The notes under the pieces: model-generated | Seen by the model: the letters and a program-made list of their open reading frames with translations, nothing else | Databases searched by the model: none | What the model was told of the DNA's origin: nothing | Program-made: the position numbers and the translations under genes | DNA from: Bolinopsis microptera | Taxonomy: Eukaryota; Ctenophora; Tentaculata; Lobata; Bolinopsidae | DNA length: 64,000 nt | Reading direction: 5' to 3' | Assembly (NCBI RefSeq): GCF_026151205.1 | Contig: NC_087075.1 | Coordinates: 1,729,911 to 1,793,910, forward strand | Shown here: piece by piece, positions 44,245-55,925 of the stretch | Layout of the letters: every line of letters begins with the position of its first letter | Position numbering within the stretch: the first letter of the stretch is position 1

Positions 44245-47200
44245 CTAAAAATATTCAATTTGTTAATTACAGAAACAAAAACAATAGTAAGGAAGGCTAG
44301 ATAACACACAATTCTTTATTCTTTTTTTAAATCAAACAATATATTATATTATATTAAAGTCACTATTGTGACGGTACATTAGAACTAGACAGAAACAAAG
44401 TGTGAAGGGCCTGAACGGAACCCCTCGGTTTCAGTTCCTTGTTTAACACTGCTGTACAGCAAGAACATCCACCGGGTTCTCCAAGGATGGGCACATAGCT
44501 CACTTCACACAATGCTCTGTCAAATGTTGCTTATATACCAAGGATCTACAGGAAATATTTCCTTGTAAGTTTTAGAGGGCGATCTGTGAACAGACAACTA
44601 CCTCATTCCCAACTATATGCAATAAATTAAAACACACAATTATCAACTCAGCAGTCTTATCAGTAAACATACATAGTATAGGTCAAACATGTACATTTTC
44701 ATCTCATTATACAAATCACGGAGTAACAGAATAAATGAATTCCAAACGTCATTACGAAATCAAAGCTAGTTCAATACATCTAATTTTAAGCAAAACATAT
44801 GTATGTATTAAGTCCTACAAAAAATTTGTTCTTCAAAATACGTGGCTTTCTCCTTATCTCATCTTAAAAGTGAAACATGCTAAATACACTTGAAATACAT
44901 GCACGAGCGGTGATTGTTTCTGTAAGCATGTTAAATTCGGTTATAGTTAACTTTAATATTTTTTACAGAATTAAAATACCTCATATTTTTCAAACACCAA
45001 ATCGCTGTTTGAATGTGGGACAATTTTGAAAAACTAAACTGAAGTAGTAGCAAAACTGCCCGTTTTGCTCTAAAAACACACTTTTTTGGAAATATTACTG
45101 GCGTATCCTCTAAGTTCACCTAATTTTTCCAAATTTTTGTTTCTACTTTAAGTGTTGGCACCAAACGTGAGATTCAGCTATCAGAAGTCTCATACAACCT
45201 CATCCCTGCCCCTATAATGGAGTAGATCATGTGTTTTGTTAAAATGTTAAAAGAAAATATTATTGGTAGCAATGAATTGTGCTCTGCCAATTGCAACACT
45301 AACAAGAATTTCGCCGCGGTTAAACCATGCACGATAAATTTTCCCTACGATGTACTTATACCATCAATTCTTTTGAGTGAAAAATGTGACTGGAAAAAAG
45401 TGCAACATATTTACATACTAGTTTTTTATAAATGAGTAGGATTCGTGCATGGTAAAAATTGACGATTTATTTGACCAATGCAGCGCAGAGCATCAACAAT
45501 AAATTAATCCAGAAAATTGCGGAAAATAACTTTGCGAAGGAGGTATTTCACTGCAATTAATTAACACATGGCTAGCGTCGCGCACAGCATAACAGACGCT
45601 TCCTATACACTTAATTATAGGGGAGTGGTCTATATTGTGAAGGAGCAGACTTTTGTCATCACTGCAGGTCCATCGGGCCACCTCATATATCCAAACCCGA
45701 TTACTTATTCCCTACGATCTTTTTACCTTCGGCAAGAGTAGGGAAAAAATTTGATTGTGCTCTGCCAATTGCATCACTTCATTTAATTGAATGTATATAT
45801 ACATATATACAGTATATATATATATATATATACTGTTTGACACACTTTTCAACTATTTCTATTTTTAAGCACCAGCCACCAAATGATAGCTGCCTCTGTT
45901 GTAAGGGTACCTTGGCCTTCTAAACCAACATGGTTGTGTAGTGTAAACCATAGTATCATACTATACTTTCCTATATTGTACTGTACTCAATGAAACAAGA
46001 TTTTGTTTCAATGAAACCCACGACCCTCGGCCTGAGGTGGCAATTGGGTTATGACGGACTTAACTGTATGGGTCAACTACTGAAACTGTATTGTTTACTA
46101 TCTTATTCATTATACTGGACATGAGATGACGAAGTATCTTAAGCAGCACTTTATACCCCCACTTAGAACTTGATTAGTCACGAACAATAGAATCATCAAA
46201 AACCAATACAATAAAACATCTTGATCAATAAATGCCTAGCAGCACCAGACAGCAGCCGTGTACCTTTTTCGACTCCGTGGATTCCCTGATGGACTTTTGT
46301 TTACTTTTGTTAATAATCGGGCCAACCTTTCTTTCTCGAAACATGTATCCTATTGTATTTCATTTTGTCATACGTTGTATGACCCGCCGCGCACGGAGTG
46401 CGCGGCTCCCCCTGTATCGTCAGGACGATAAAGTGAAACGACCGTTGGGGTCGCAACGTGATACAAATTTCATTATAATATTAAGATGTGAAGATATACT
46501 AGATATTACTACGAAATAGAGGTATACCAAATTGGCCCTTGATATTAACTATAACCGTGTTGATGGTTTTAAATTTTGTATGTTGTAAGTACTTTAGTTT
46601 GTGAAGCGTTTACTCCTCCCCTCAGCAAGACAGTTTAAGTTAGATTGTAGATTAATAATAATAATTGTCAAATGACGTTATATATTATATAACAGTTATA
46701 AATGTTCAATAGTTGTAGAGCGATTTCAAGAGTAGTGCCTAGTGGTCCACAGGGGTCCGAAAAAGCCGTACAGGCACTTGGGTCCTTATCCTTGTCCCTA
46801 ATCTCAATTGGATTCGGTTTACACAAAACATGAACATTTAGACGTACACATTGACACGATATTTATTAGAAAGCAAAAAGTATAAAATAATACGTGCGTG
46901 CGCGGCTTGAGCCGCGCCGCATAAGAACGGATGCGTGCAGGGGCTGGAGTACGCTTGTATGTAGATTAATGAAATGTTGCATTGTAAATATTTAGAACTG
47001 ACAATATATTATGATCTAATAGTAAATTCTACAAAGCTGGCTTTGGATTTAGGTAAGATTATAATTTATTTCAAAAAAACCACGGATAGTTTTAAATTTA
47101 TTTCTATTTGTCGTATAATCATAAACAATTTAATCCTGTTTTCAAGAATGCGCGGCTTTGGCGGCCAATTATTGATTTATACATTAAATTGAATTTTAAA

Positions 47201-47320
47201 TAGAAATGTGAATATATTAAAATTTAAAACTTTCAAAACGGAGGCTTATAAATATTATTATATTTGATATTATGATTGTAAAATAAAGGATAAAATTTTA
47301 AATTTGTTTCACTAAATGCT

Positions 47321-47604
47321 AAAAATAATTTGTTTCACTAATTTGCCATCATTGAGTAACGAATAGAAAGCACATTTCTTTACGATTTCCACTTATATCA
47401 CTAAGACCTGTGATAATTTGACACACGCTGTAACCCCTTTTGAGCGCCGGCCGGCCGGCGTGCACGCTTCGCGTGCACGAGAGGTATACAACGTGTAGCA
47501 ATAGTAAAAATAATTTGTTTCACTAATTTGCCATCATTGAGTAACGAACAGAAAGCACATTTCTTTACGATTTCCACTTATATCACTAAGACCTGTGATA
47601 ATTT
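47321..47604. repeat. 99-bp direct repeat pair
   Basis: Copies at 47321-47419 and 47506-47604 begin AAAAATAATTTGTTTCACTA and differ at about one base. The spacer holds GCCGGCCGGC and a CACGCTTCGCGTG palindrome. Confidence 0.93.
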
Positions 47605-49091
47605 TGTAATGAACTTATTGTGTTATGTCATGAGTCATTAAAAAATAAATAAAAAGATAATCGGAAGAGCGGATGATCACATCAGAAATAAAATTATTAA
47701 GACTTTCTTACGTCTAGATATCATTTTTAAAACACGATTGGATATGCGAATCACGAATATTTTAATTGCAAGTAAAGTATTAATCATCACTTATACTACT
47801 TAATCGTTAGTAAACAGTTTAATGAACGCCAGAAGTAGCCACAGGATTTTTGCTCCAATTTTGATAAATATATATTTCGGTACTAAAAATTGTCCAAAAA
47901 TGTAATTTAATGTGAAACAAAATTTAAAAATCTGAAAATTATGCAGGGCACATTTATTTTACCATCAACCATGGGCCTTGACAATTGTTAATGGTCTGGC
48001 CCGGCGCGCGCTACTCGATAGCACTTGCCATCGAGAAGAATGAAGAAAGCGTTGCGCGCTACTTCGAAGAAATTTAGACGAGTAACATCCATTGCATCAA
48101 CCATGGGCCTACCCATAATGCATGCATACTACGTGACAGGCTTGTTTCCCAAACTACTGTAATACAAGCGCAAAAGGGCTTTGTACTACAATTATTTTAA
48201 ATTTCAAAGTAGTTATATTTGGTTTGCGTATAAAAACGTAAATGTACGTTTGCTATACAAAGCAACGATCTGGAAGGGTTGATGCATAGGTGATTGACGA
48301 TGTCAACCCATCGAGATCGATGCTCTGCGAAGCAGAGCAACGATCGACGAAACGAAGCAAGAATGCTAGTTTGCGCGGCGCGTCGAAGCGGCGAAGTCCC
48401 CCAAATGCATTGTCAATCAAATATACGTGTGTCATTTCAAACTTGGGGTGAAAATTATTGATTTTATTATAGTAGAAATATGATATTTTTAATTTACAAC
48501 TTAAAATTTTTAAATAATATATTTAAAAATATTTGAACCCACGTGTACATGCCGCGAAAAGTTTGATAGACGTTGAATTATTTAAATTAATGGCATCGTG
48601 CACGAAAACATGAACAGATTAAAAAAGGTCTACAACGTGTATCATTGTTGATTGTAGCGCGCGATGCACTATTGTCACGAGTGCACAGCTCCCCCTGTAT
48701 CATAAAAACGACCGTGGGTGTCAATATTACGAGGTGATACAAATAGAATACAAAGCCGCGCAGCGCGTCAAATAATTCTTTTAGCAACCAAATTCGGTAG
48801 ATTGTAGATCGGCGAATTGTAGCGCGATGCACTACTGGGTCGCGCGCGCATCAAATAATGCTTCTCGCAACCACAGTGCACAGATCGTATGCAGATCGGC
48901 GAAATGCGAAGGATCGACATCGTGATTTAAATCGGCGAAATGCACCATTCCCAGCAAACCTTATGTCACTGGCTGGCCAGTGCACAGTGGTTGTAGGTTT
49001 ATAACCTACCAGGACGCACGCCGAGTTGGACTGTAAAACATATATTTTACGAGTATCACCCATTAAGCCAATGGCCGTGTTACAGTTATAA

Positions 49092-49355
49092 GTAGTGCGC
49101 CATCGACAGTGAGCCGCGCTTGCCGACTGTAGGATGGTTTTTAAGCGCTAATTTCGGCCAGCACAAAATTCTTGAAACAAATGCGTATTGAGTAACCTTC
49201 CCTTGATCCAATTTTCAGAATGATCGAATTCCATGCTTCCAATAAAACTTTACTGCAGCTGGCGGGTTCGCTAGATTAGGTAGTGCGCCATCGACAGTGA
49301 GCCGCGCGTGCCGACTGTAGGATGGTTTTTTAGCGCTAATTTCGGCCAGCACAAT
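49092..49355. repeat. About 78-bp direct repeat pair
   Basis: GTAGTGCGCCATCGACAGTG, AGCCGCGC and CCGACTGTAGGATGGTTTTT occur at 49092-49171 and 49280-49355. The downstream sequence GCGCTAATTTCGGCCAGCAC is shared. Confidence 0.9.
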
Positions 49356-51266
49356 TTTCTTCACACTAATAGATATTAAGTATTCTTCCCGACCTCCGAT
49401 TGCAATAAAAATTGGAAAGCTTACTCATAGACTTACAATTCACCTAACCATGTGCTTTTGCGCCACTTCGGGCGCGCTTGTTTCACAAGTCAAGAAAAGC
49501 ACCTATCCACGAACCCCGATGGGAAGGTTCGTGCGCTCGTGCGCAGTGCTGACAACAGCGTCTATGTAGCGCATGTAGTCTTGGTACTTCTCACTCTAGT
49601 ATGCAGTAACCACTTTTCAGGTTTCTATAGTACATAGTGACAGTGTATAGGGGTTAATTAGGTATAAACTACAGTACAGCTGTACTTACACCTAAATTCA
49701 CAAGCATGCAAGCTCAACTGGTCCAATGAGCGGGAAACGGAGGATGGTCAGCCCCCTGTCACCCGATCTTGAGGTGACGTACGACATCTCGTTTACGCAA
49801 TCAATGTCTGAAAGGCTACACACGTCGCATATGAGGACAAAAGCGCGGGTAATTTTGGCACCACTGTAGAGTGGTGCCAAAATCGTTGGGTGGGTTTATG
49901 GCTAGAGCCCTTTTACCGCCGTGAGGCGGGCGCGCGCTACTGCAAGCGCAAGGGCTCTGGATAGAGCAAGACTTACAAGGAAGGTGTCCGAAAAGTTTAA
50001 AGCATATCTAACCATCAGACATTATGTTACAGCTAAAAGCAGCGTATTTTACCCCATTTTGATCACTATATCAACTCCGATATCCACCAAATTTTTCGGA
50101 CAGTTGTGAAAGCCCTATTGGAAGGTCGTTGCCAATTTTCAAAATGATCTCATTCAAGGAACTGAAGATATATCCAAATAATACGACAAAAATCAACGAA
50201 TTTGGTCAAATTTGGTCAAATTACGCAACTTTTATAGCAAATTTTGCTCCAAAAGCCGCGCACCATCAAATATGGCACCTAGGCGAAACTCACTGATCTT
50301 TTCAAAAAGGTACGACAAATTTGGTATTGTGAAATTCTCACAGTCTCTAGAAAACAATGGTACAAAAATTTTTAAAATCCGAGCAGGTTTATTTTTATAA
50401 TGCACCCCCTAGCTAGATGGAGGTTTGCTCTATACATAACATGATACAGAGCCCTTCATTTTGCAAGTCATTATGCATAATTGAATTACATATATTCGTA
50501 TGCGAAGCTTGGCTTATTGGACGAGAGCAACTGTTGGCACCGTTTCACTACAAATGGCAGAGTTTGATCAAAAACCTGGTTTCAGCTCCCCCTGTGGAGT
50601 GCTCATTGATAACAACTAAATTGTGAATGCTTTTGCGCGTAGTACGCATCGAGAATTTGGCAAAAACGATGTGACTATTTTAAAAAATTGTCACATCGTT
50701 GGGTTGATTTAATACAGTTGCAGAAAATTATTCAAACTTTTAGCAAAAAGGGCACATTTTGACCACCTTTTTGGATTTTTACCCGGGGGAAAATTAAGGG
50801 ATTTGTTTTATTTTTATACCATCATGTGTTGCTGTATTTCAGTGCATCTATCTTCATGCAAATTTTGCTGATATGCCAACGAAATGAACTTTTCTGGCTT
50901 ATTTTTTGGCCTATTTTGGGCCAAAAATACGTCTAGAAAGGTGTATCTGAAGTCCCTAGCGTATCGAGCAGAAAATGCCCGTTTCCTGCATGCTAGCTAA
51001 TTCACTTTACAGTCGATTTTCGAGATTTTTCTAAAAGGCCGGGCCTCTAGTTGAATTTTTAAACTAACTTAAATCGATGTATTTTTGGACGCTGATTCAG
51101 GATCACCCCCATGACACAAGTAAAGCTGGTTAAAATGCTTCCCTGGCCTGGCGAGATATCGGCGAAAAACTGTCTCGATCACGCAATATGACCAAGTAAG
51201 GAAGTTGGTCTAATTTCTCGTTTAAAGGATGATTCTATATTGATGGTTGACTTATCGTACTTTAAT

Positions 51267-51500
51267 GCAGGGCTTTTTGCCATATTGTCGCAGCCTCCGT
51301 AATTTATAGAAATCATGACATTATGTAAATTGTAAATCAGCAAATTCACAAGAAATACTGAAAGAGGTAATGGAGCTAAGCTAAGTTTGTATAAGGTTTT
51401 GATGGTTGACTTATTGTAGATTTAAATTGGATCGGCAGAAAGTTTTCTTGAGCAGCCGAATCTGTAAGGTTGTTTACTTTCCCACTGGTGAAAAACTTAA
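51267..51500. repeat. Left copy of diverged repeat flanking the GPCR
   Basis: Shares GCAGGGCTTTTTGCCAT, GCAGCCTCC, AAATTCACAAGAAATA and GTTGTTTACTTT-CCACTG in the same order with 53456-53800. The copies are clearly diverged. Confidence 0.7.
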
Positions 51501-52121
51501 TTATTATATTAAATCTATTTTTCAGTAAAATATTTAAAAACATTGAATGCAAAATTTTAAAAGTTACAAAAATCACAATCATATTGTGTTCTAAAGAATC
51601 CCTGAATATGGAGCAATAATTAAAATGGAGAGAAATAAACAAAAATTATGGACAAGAAGAACCAGAATTTTTAAAAATTATAAAAAGTTAGTGATCATAG
51701 CAAATTAGCAATAATAAGATCCGACAGGTTTATGTAAGAGTAATTATAAACTATAGTTTGCGCTTATTTTATTTAAAAATTAAGTTAAGATTCTTCATAA
51801 CCATTCCAGATATCAAAATTAGACATTGCTTTTTGAAATTTCGTACATTGTGCTACACGTCTCTTTAAATATGGTATTCTAGTTTCTCTAACTATTTTTT
51901 CTAACAATGTTCTGGGTCAACGTATCACAATCAAACTGGTGTTTGTTGACTCCCTTCATTCACGTTTCCAGTGTTCGCTCCTGTGCTTGCTGTATTACTC
52001 GCCCTTCCTCCTGAAAAAAGAAACTGTACAAAAACCTCATTGTCGTGGTAAAATATCCGTAGCTATTCAATTAAAAACCCGCTGTCAGGACAATAAGGTT
52101 GATAAATAAATATCCATAGTA

Positions 52122-53117
52122 TTAATATTCATACATTAATTTTGTATTACCATGACTTGTAGAAGTTGTAACGTTGATAGTGTACTGATAAGACATCTGC
52201 ATTTTCAACCAGATAAATGATCTGAAGCTAGACACGGTCAGACTATAGATGTAGAAGTTGCTGATGTTTAAAGACAGGAGCGAGAAAGTAACTCTAGAAA
52301 ACGTGGTGTGGAATGTACTCTTGCTCTTGTCATCTACACTAACGATAGATTCCCCAACACGGTAAGCGACGTATGGTAGTAGAGACAAGCAGAAGACTGT
52401 GGCTGTAAGGACTGTTGTCACGATCCCCTGCCACTTTAAACTTTCTCTTCTCCTGGAAACGACTTTTCTGGCTTCAATCAGCAAACAAAGGGTGGTTAAT
52501 ACAACCAGGCATATTGGAATAAAAGCGAATAGCACTGCCAAAAAAGGCCTCAGATAGTGCCAAACCTCTGATGAGAAACCATATTCGCATTGATAGCCCC
52601 TATACGAAAAGAAAACATCATCTTTATCTACAAGAAGGAGTGTCCCAGGTAAGATGAAAGCTGCCAACCAGCATGCCAAGCAGATCAAGTGTGCTTTCTT
52701 CGAAGTGGTTGTTCCAAATCTGAAGGGATATTTCAAGAGGAGCAGCTTGCTGGTTGTCATGGCACAGATGAGGAACACACTCGTAAGGTTTGAATAGTAC
52801 CATGTATAGGATAACAAGTAGCAGAAGAAATTTCCTAGCACCCACTTATCAGAGATGATAGAGACCATCCTTGGGAGAACGTAGGTAGCAGATACAATCA
52901 GGTCACAGAATGCCATGTGCTGGATGACGACAACGATGACTCGGTGAAGTTTAAAGGCCTTGTACTTTATGGATCCTATGAGAATGGTTGTGTCTCCTAT
53001 TAAAGATGAGGCAATGACGAATAGATAGTATCCGGCCCAAGTGTATCTTATAGCATCATTTTGAATACCATAAGCAGTCTTATTACTGTAATCATCATAA
53101 TATTGGGTTGTTGGCAT
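52122..53117 (-). CDS. Intronless class A (rhodopsin-like) GPCR
   Basis: 331 aa starting MPTTQYYDDYSNKTAYG, a short N-terminus with one N-glycosylation sequon. Seven hydrophobic segments are visible. TM2 keeps the Asp (MAFCDLIVSATYVLP). The disulphide pair is present (FFCYLL at TM3, YQCEYG in loop 2). TM6 has CLSLLPY in place of CWxPY. The DRY position at the TM3 end is replaced (LLLLKYPFRF), and NPxxY in TM7 is NFYIY. Loop 3 is short and basic (RKVVSRRRESLKW). Ligand unknown. Single-exon class A receptors with altered DRY are frequent in large lineage-specific families of basal animals. It sits between two diverged copies of a repeat (51267-51500, 53456-53800), as in tandemly duplicated GPCR loci. 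Confidence 0.9.
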   Translation of the reverse strand: MPTTQYYDDYSNKTAYGIQNDAIRYTWAGYYLFVIASSLIGDTTILIGSIKYKAFKLHRVIVVVIQHMAFCDLIVSATYVLPRMVSIISDKWVLGNFFCYLLSYTWYYSNLTSVFLICAMTTSKLLLLKYPFRFGTTTSKKAHLICLACWLAAFILPGTLLLVDKDDVFFSYRGYQCEYGFSSEVWHYLRPFLAVLFAFIPICLVVLTTLCLLIEARKVVSRRRESLKWQGIVTTVLTATVFCLSLLPYVAYRVGESIVSVDDKSKSTFHTTFSRVTFSLLSLNISNFYIYSLTVSSFRSFIWLKMQMSYQYTINVTTSTSHGNTKLMYEY

Positions 53118-53455
53118 GATAAAGTATTTGCGAAAATGGACAACTATTGCATGAGCGACAAGAACGGAAATGAGCTATACATTTTGTGATTAATCCCATT
53201 TCTTATATCTTGAGGGGACATGGAGCAGTTTTGCTACTCAATTTAAAAATTCAGAGGTTCCCTAGAGGCCTTCCTACAATTGAGTCCAGTTCTCACGGTT
53301 TCTCTTTCTTTCATAATTACCATTATCCTATTTGATCTTCCACTTGCACTTGAGGTTATCCATTTCTTATATCTTAAGGGGACATGGAGTAATTTTGATA
53401 CTCAATTTACAGATTTAGAGTTAGCCTTTTTGTAGGCTGGTCAAAAGGAAAAGGC

Positions 53456-53800
53456 AGGGCTTTTTGCCATGCTGCAGCCTCCTTAATCTAGAGACATCAT
53501 TATTGTCAGTTTCGCAAACCGCACCAAACAACCAATTGTGCTAAGGAGCTGGATCTGACCGGAGTGATATAGACCATAATTATTACTCACGTATTGTCTT
53601 AGCTCATCTTTCTGTTACACAACAAACAAATTCACAAGAAATAATGAAATATGTAATGATATGAAGGTAATGATATGAACGTGGGCAGTGAATCTGAAGG
53701 ATGATTTATTGTAGTTATATGTTTCAGATTGGAGCGTCAGAATGTTTTCTTCTGTAGCGAAATTTGTAAAGTTGTTTACTTTTCCACTGTTGGAAAACTA
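53456..53800. repeat. Right copy of diverged repeat flanking the GPCR
   Basis: Same order of shared blocks as 51267-51500, including AAAGTTGTTTACTTTTCCAC near its end. Confidence 0.7.
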
Positions 53801-53929
53801 AATTATAAATCTTTAGTTTATGTACTATGCTTCATTTTATGGGTAATTTCGAATTTATTATAAAATTATTGTTATTTATTTTAAATTTAATTATTATAAA
53901 TTGTGTCTAAGTTTGATACCAGTTAGACC

Positions 53930-54574
53930 CCAGCTAGAGGGCAGGTAACGCATCACAAAATGGAGAGAGATGGAGTCTTTGTTCTAGCTAAACGACACTT
54001 TCTGAGTATGTGAGGTAGGTAACAGAACTTGATGATTTATTTGGTAATTGTTGGGTCTTTATAGTTGGACCTTCTCTTGTCTTGCCACCAACAAATCATC
54101 TGATCTCATTAATGCTTGCCCTGCCAATGACAAGCTATGAATTGGCAGGGCCAGCCTGATTCTGTTAACTATTTTGTGTATGACATGATGCTGTTGTAAA
54201 ACAATTTCATTATGAACTATGGGTTTACAAAGATTTGTCTTGTCTCGTGAGTTCACTGAACTATCTTAAATTGAACACTTGAACAAGATTATTCAGAAAT
54301 AGATTATATATGTGCTCCTAAACTTCTGTCCTGTCTAAGATATATGTCATTGTGCAAGAACTCAACTTGTATTTTACTGCGGTCTGTCTGCAGTATGTAT
54401 CGTTTAGCTAGAACAAAGACACTATCTTGTATTGCAAAACGTGAGAGGTCTGAGGTGCTAGCTAGAAGGCACATACTGCAGAACAATATGTCCTAGCTAG
54501 ACGGCACGTAACGCATCTCGTAATTGATTACATGACGCGCTATGTGCCGTCCAGCTCTAGCTGGGTTCTAATGT
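53930..54574. mobile_element. Inverted-repeat element candidate (MITE-like)
   Basis: The left end TTAGACCCCAGCTAGAGGGC and the right end, read inverted, TTAGAACCCAGCTAGAGCTG, match imperfectly over about 20 bp, each followed by a similar GGTAACGCATC / ATAGCGCGTCATG block. A third copy of the motif (CTAGCTAGACGGCACGTAAC) is internal at about 54493. No clean target duplication was found. Confidence 0.45.
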
Positions 54575-55074
54575 TGTAGACTTAGTCTTATTTCAAGACC
54601 TCAATACCATCCCATATAAAAGGGATGACTGTGCATTGCAGATTCATAACCGTGATCTATTGCTTGTTAACAGATCTTGAATATGGATCAGTCTAATCTT
54701 GTTTTGGAACAAGATAGTTCTATGCAACAGAGGAATGGAATTTGTTCTATGCAATTATTATTGTCATTGAGCTGAGCGGTAAATTGTGATTATTTCAATA
54801 ATCTAGAAAGAGTGAATAAGAAAACACTATTGAATTCAAACATGTGCATTTATTACTTCTCAATAAAAGGTACAACCATAATAATAATGCAATCATTCTG
54901 AAACACTTCATTCCACTATGTGTAAACAATAACAAGAAATAGTGTTTTATTAAGCACGAAAAAATTCAAACTTCCATCCTGTGCCTCTTAACTAAATCTT
55001 GGTTCATGAAATACCATCTGTCATTAGAAAAATACCAACTGAAATTCCACAAATAATACCACCTTAATATACAA

Positions 55075-55845
55075 CTACAAACCAGGCAAACGATAGCTGT
55101 AGATACACGAAATAGCAGAATGTTTGTTTACCGAACATCCTACAGTCAGGTTGGTTGACATTTTCTTCAGAGCCTCAAGCGCAGAACCATAGATAGCGAA
55201 GTAACTATCGCAAGACCCACGAAACAAAATGTTGGTTTCATGTGTTTTTGATGATTTCTTCTCGAGTTTCCTCTCGACTATGGCTTGTCTTCTTCTTCTT
55301 CGAAAGGACACTAGACTACCTCCGGATTTGCTGTTGTTGGAAGCCCAATCTGTTCCATATTCATCCTCGTGTTTGGATTTTAAACACTTTTCTGTTTCTT
55401 CTTGGGTTTCCTGTAAAATGAACATTCGTTTGATTTTGTTATGATACACTTCAAACTAGTTTGGTTCGTGAAGAGTCCATGATAGTCGGGAATATGTTTC
55501 ATGTCATCATCATATTTTTGTTAGCTGGACAATCCCTTATAAAATATGGACTAAATTTTTTTCATTTTTGTAAGATTAGGGATTGACTTCCAAAGATGTT
55601 GCTTACGATAAAAAGTTTGAAGATTGTTTCACACAGAACCTATCTGAGAAGAAATGACTAGTATTCTAAATTTCTTAAAATACTGTTAAATTTAGCACTA
55701 ATAAAAACAATGTAAACTCACAGGGTCAATAGTTAAAATACTGTTAAATTTAGCACTAATAAAAACAATGTAAACTCACAGGGTCAATAGACTCGGGTCT
55801 TGTCGCCGTCAGGAGCAGTGCAACTAGTGACACAAAGAACAACAT
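55075..55845 (-). CDS. Small secreted protein, two exons, unknown family
   Basis: Exon 1 is 55780-55845 and exon 2 is 55075-55410, joined in phase 0; total 133 aa. Exon 1 encodes MLFFVSLVALLLTATRPESI, a clear signal peptide. Exon 2 starts ETQEETEKCLKSKH, has a run of five arginines (VSFRRRRRQAIVERKLEKK; possible furin-type cleavage), then a region with cysteines at RGSCDSYF, VGCSVN and ISCIYS, and stops after RLPGL. Four cysteines in the mature part and a polybasic site would fit a processed growth factor or peptide precursor, but no family is recognised. A TATA-like element lies 70 bp upstream. The exon 1 donor is duplicated 58 bp downstream; using the distal copy would bring an early stop. 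Confidence 0.75.
55683..55798. repeat. 58-bp duplication of exon 1 end and donor
   Basis: CTGTTAAATTTAGCACTAAT through ACTCACAGGGTCAATAG occurs from 55683 and again from 55741. Both copies contain the exon tail ATTGACCCT and donor GTGAGT on the minus strand. Confidence 0.95.
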
Positions 55846-55914
55846 CTCCAATCTACTAAAGGAGAATTAGTGCCGCAACATTCAACAATGAGCTCTGTAA
55901 TTTAGTGGTCCTAG

Positions 55915-55925
55915 TTTTATTTATA
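55915..55925 (-). promoter_or_regulatory. TATA-box-like element for small secreted gene
   Basis: TATAAATAAAA on the minus strand, 70 to 80 bp upstream of the ATG at 55845. That spacing allows a start site near 55885-55890 and a 5' UTR of about 40 bases. No other core element was identified. Confidence 0.45.

Larger units (their letters stand above)
44245..52121. other. Gene-poor region with dispersed duplicated sequences
   Basis: No coding sequence is recognised over 7.9 kb upstream of the LRP-like gene. Visible content: a (TA)n run at 45797-45832; CTCCCCCTGTATC-containing GC-rich blocks at about 46380 and 48660; direct repeats at 47321/47506 and 49092/49280; scattered CGCGC-rich strings; and AT-rich filler. 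ORFs of 60 to 95 codons here show no domains. This probably includes decayed transposons. Confidence 0.5.
53118..55074. other. Intergenic region between GPCR and small secreted gene
   Basis: Contains a direct repeat pair (CATTTCTTATATCTT then GGGGACATGGAG; 53199-53262 and 53361-53427), the right copy of the GPCR-flanking repeat (53456-53800) and an inverted-repeat candidate (53930-54574). A plausible AATAAA signal for the minus-strand gene lies near 54850. No gene is recognised. Confidence 0.55.

Noticed and set aside
46232-46519. 95-codon plus-strand ORF in the gene-poor region
   Set aside because: Overlaps a repeated GC-rich block and has no recognisable domain.
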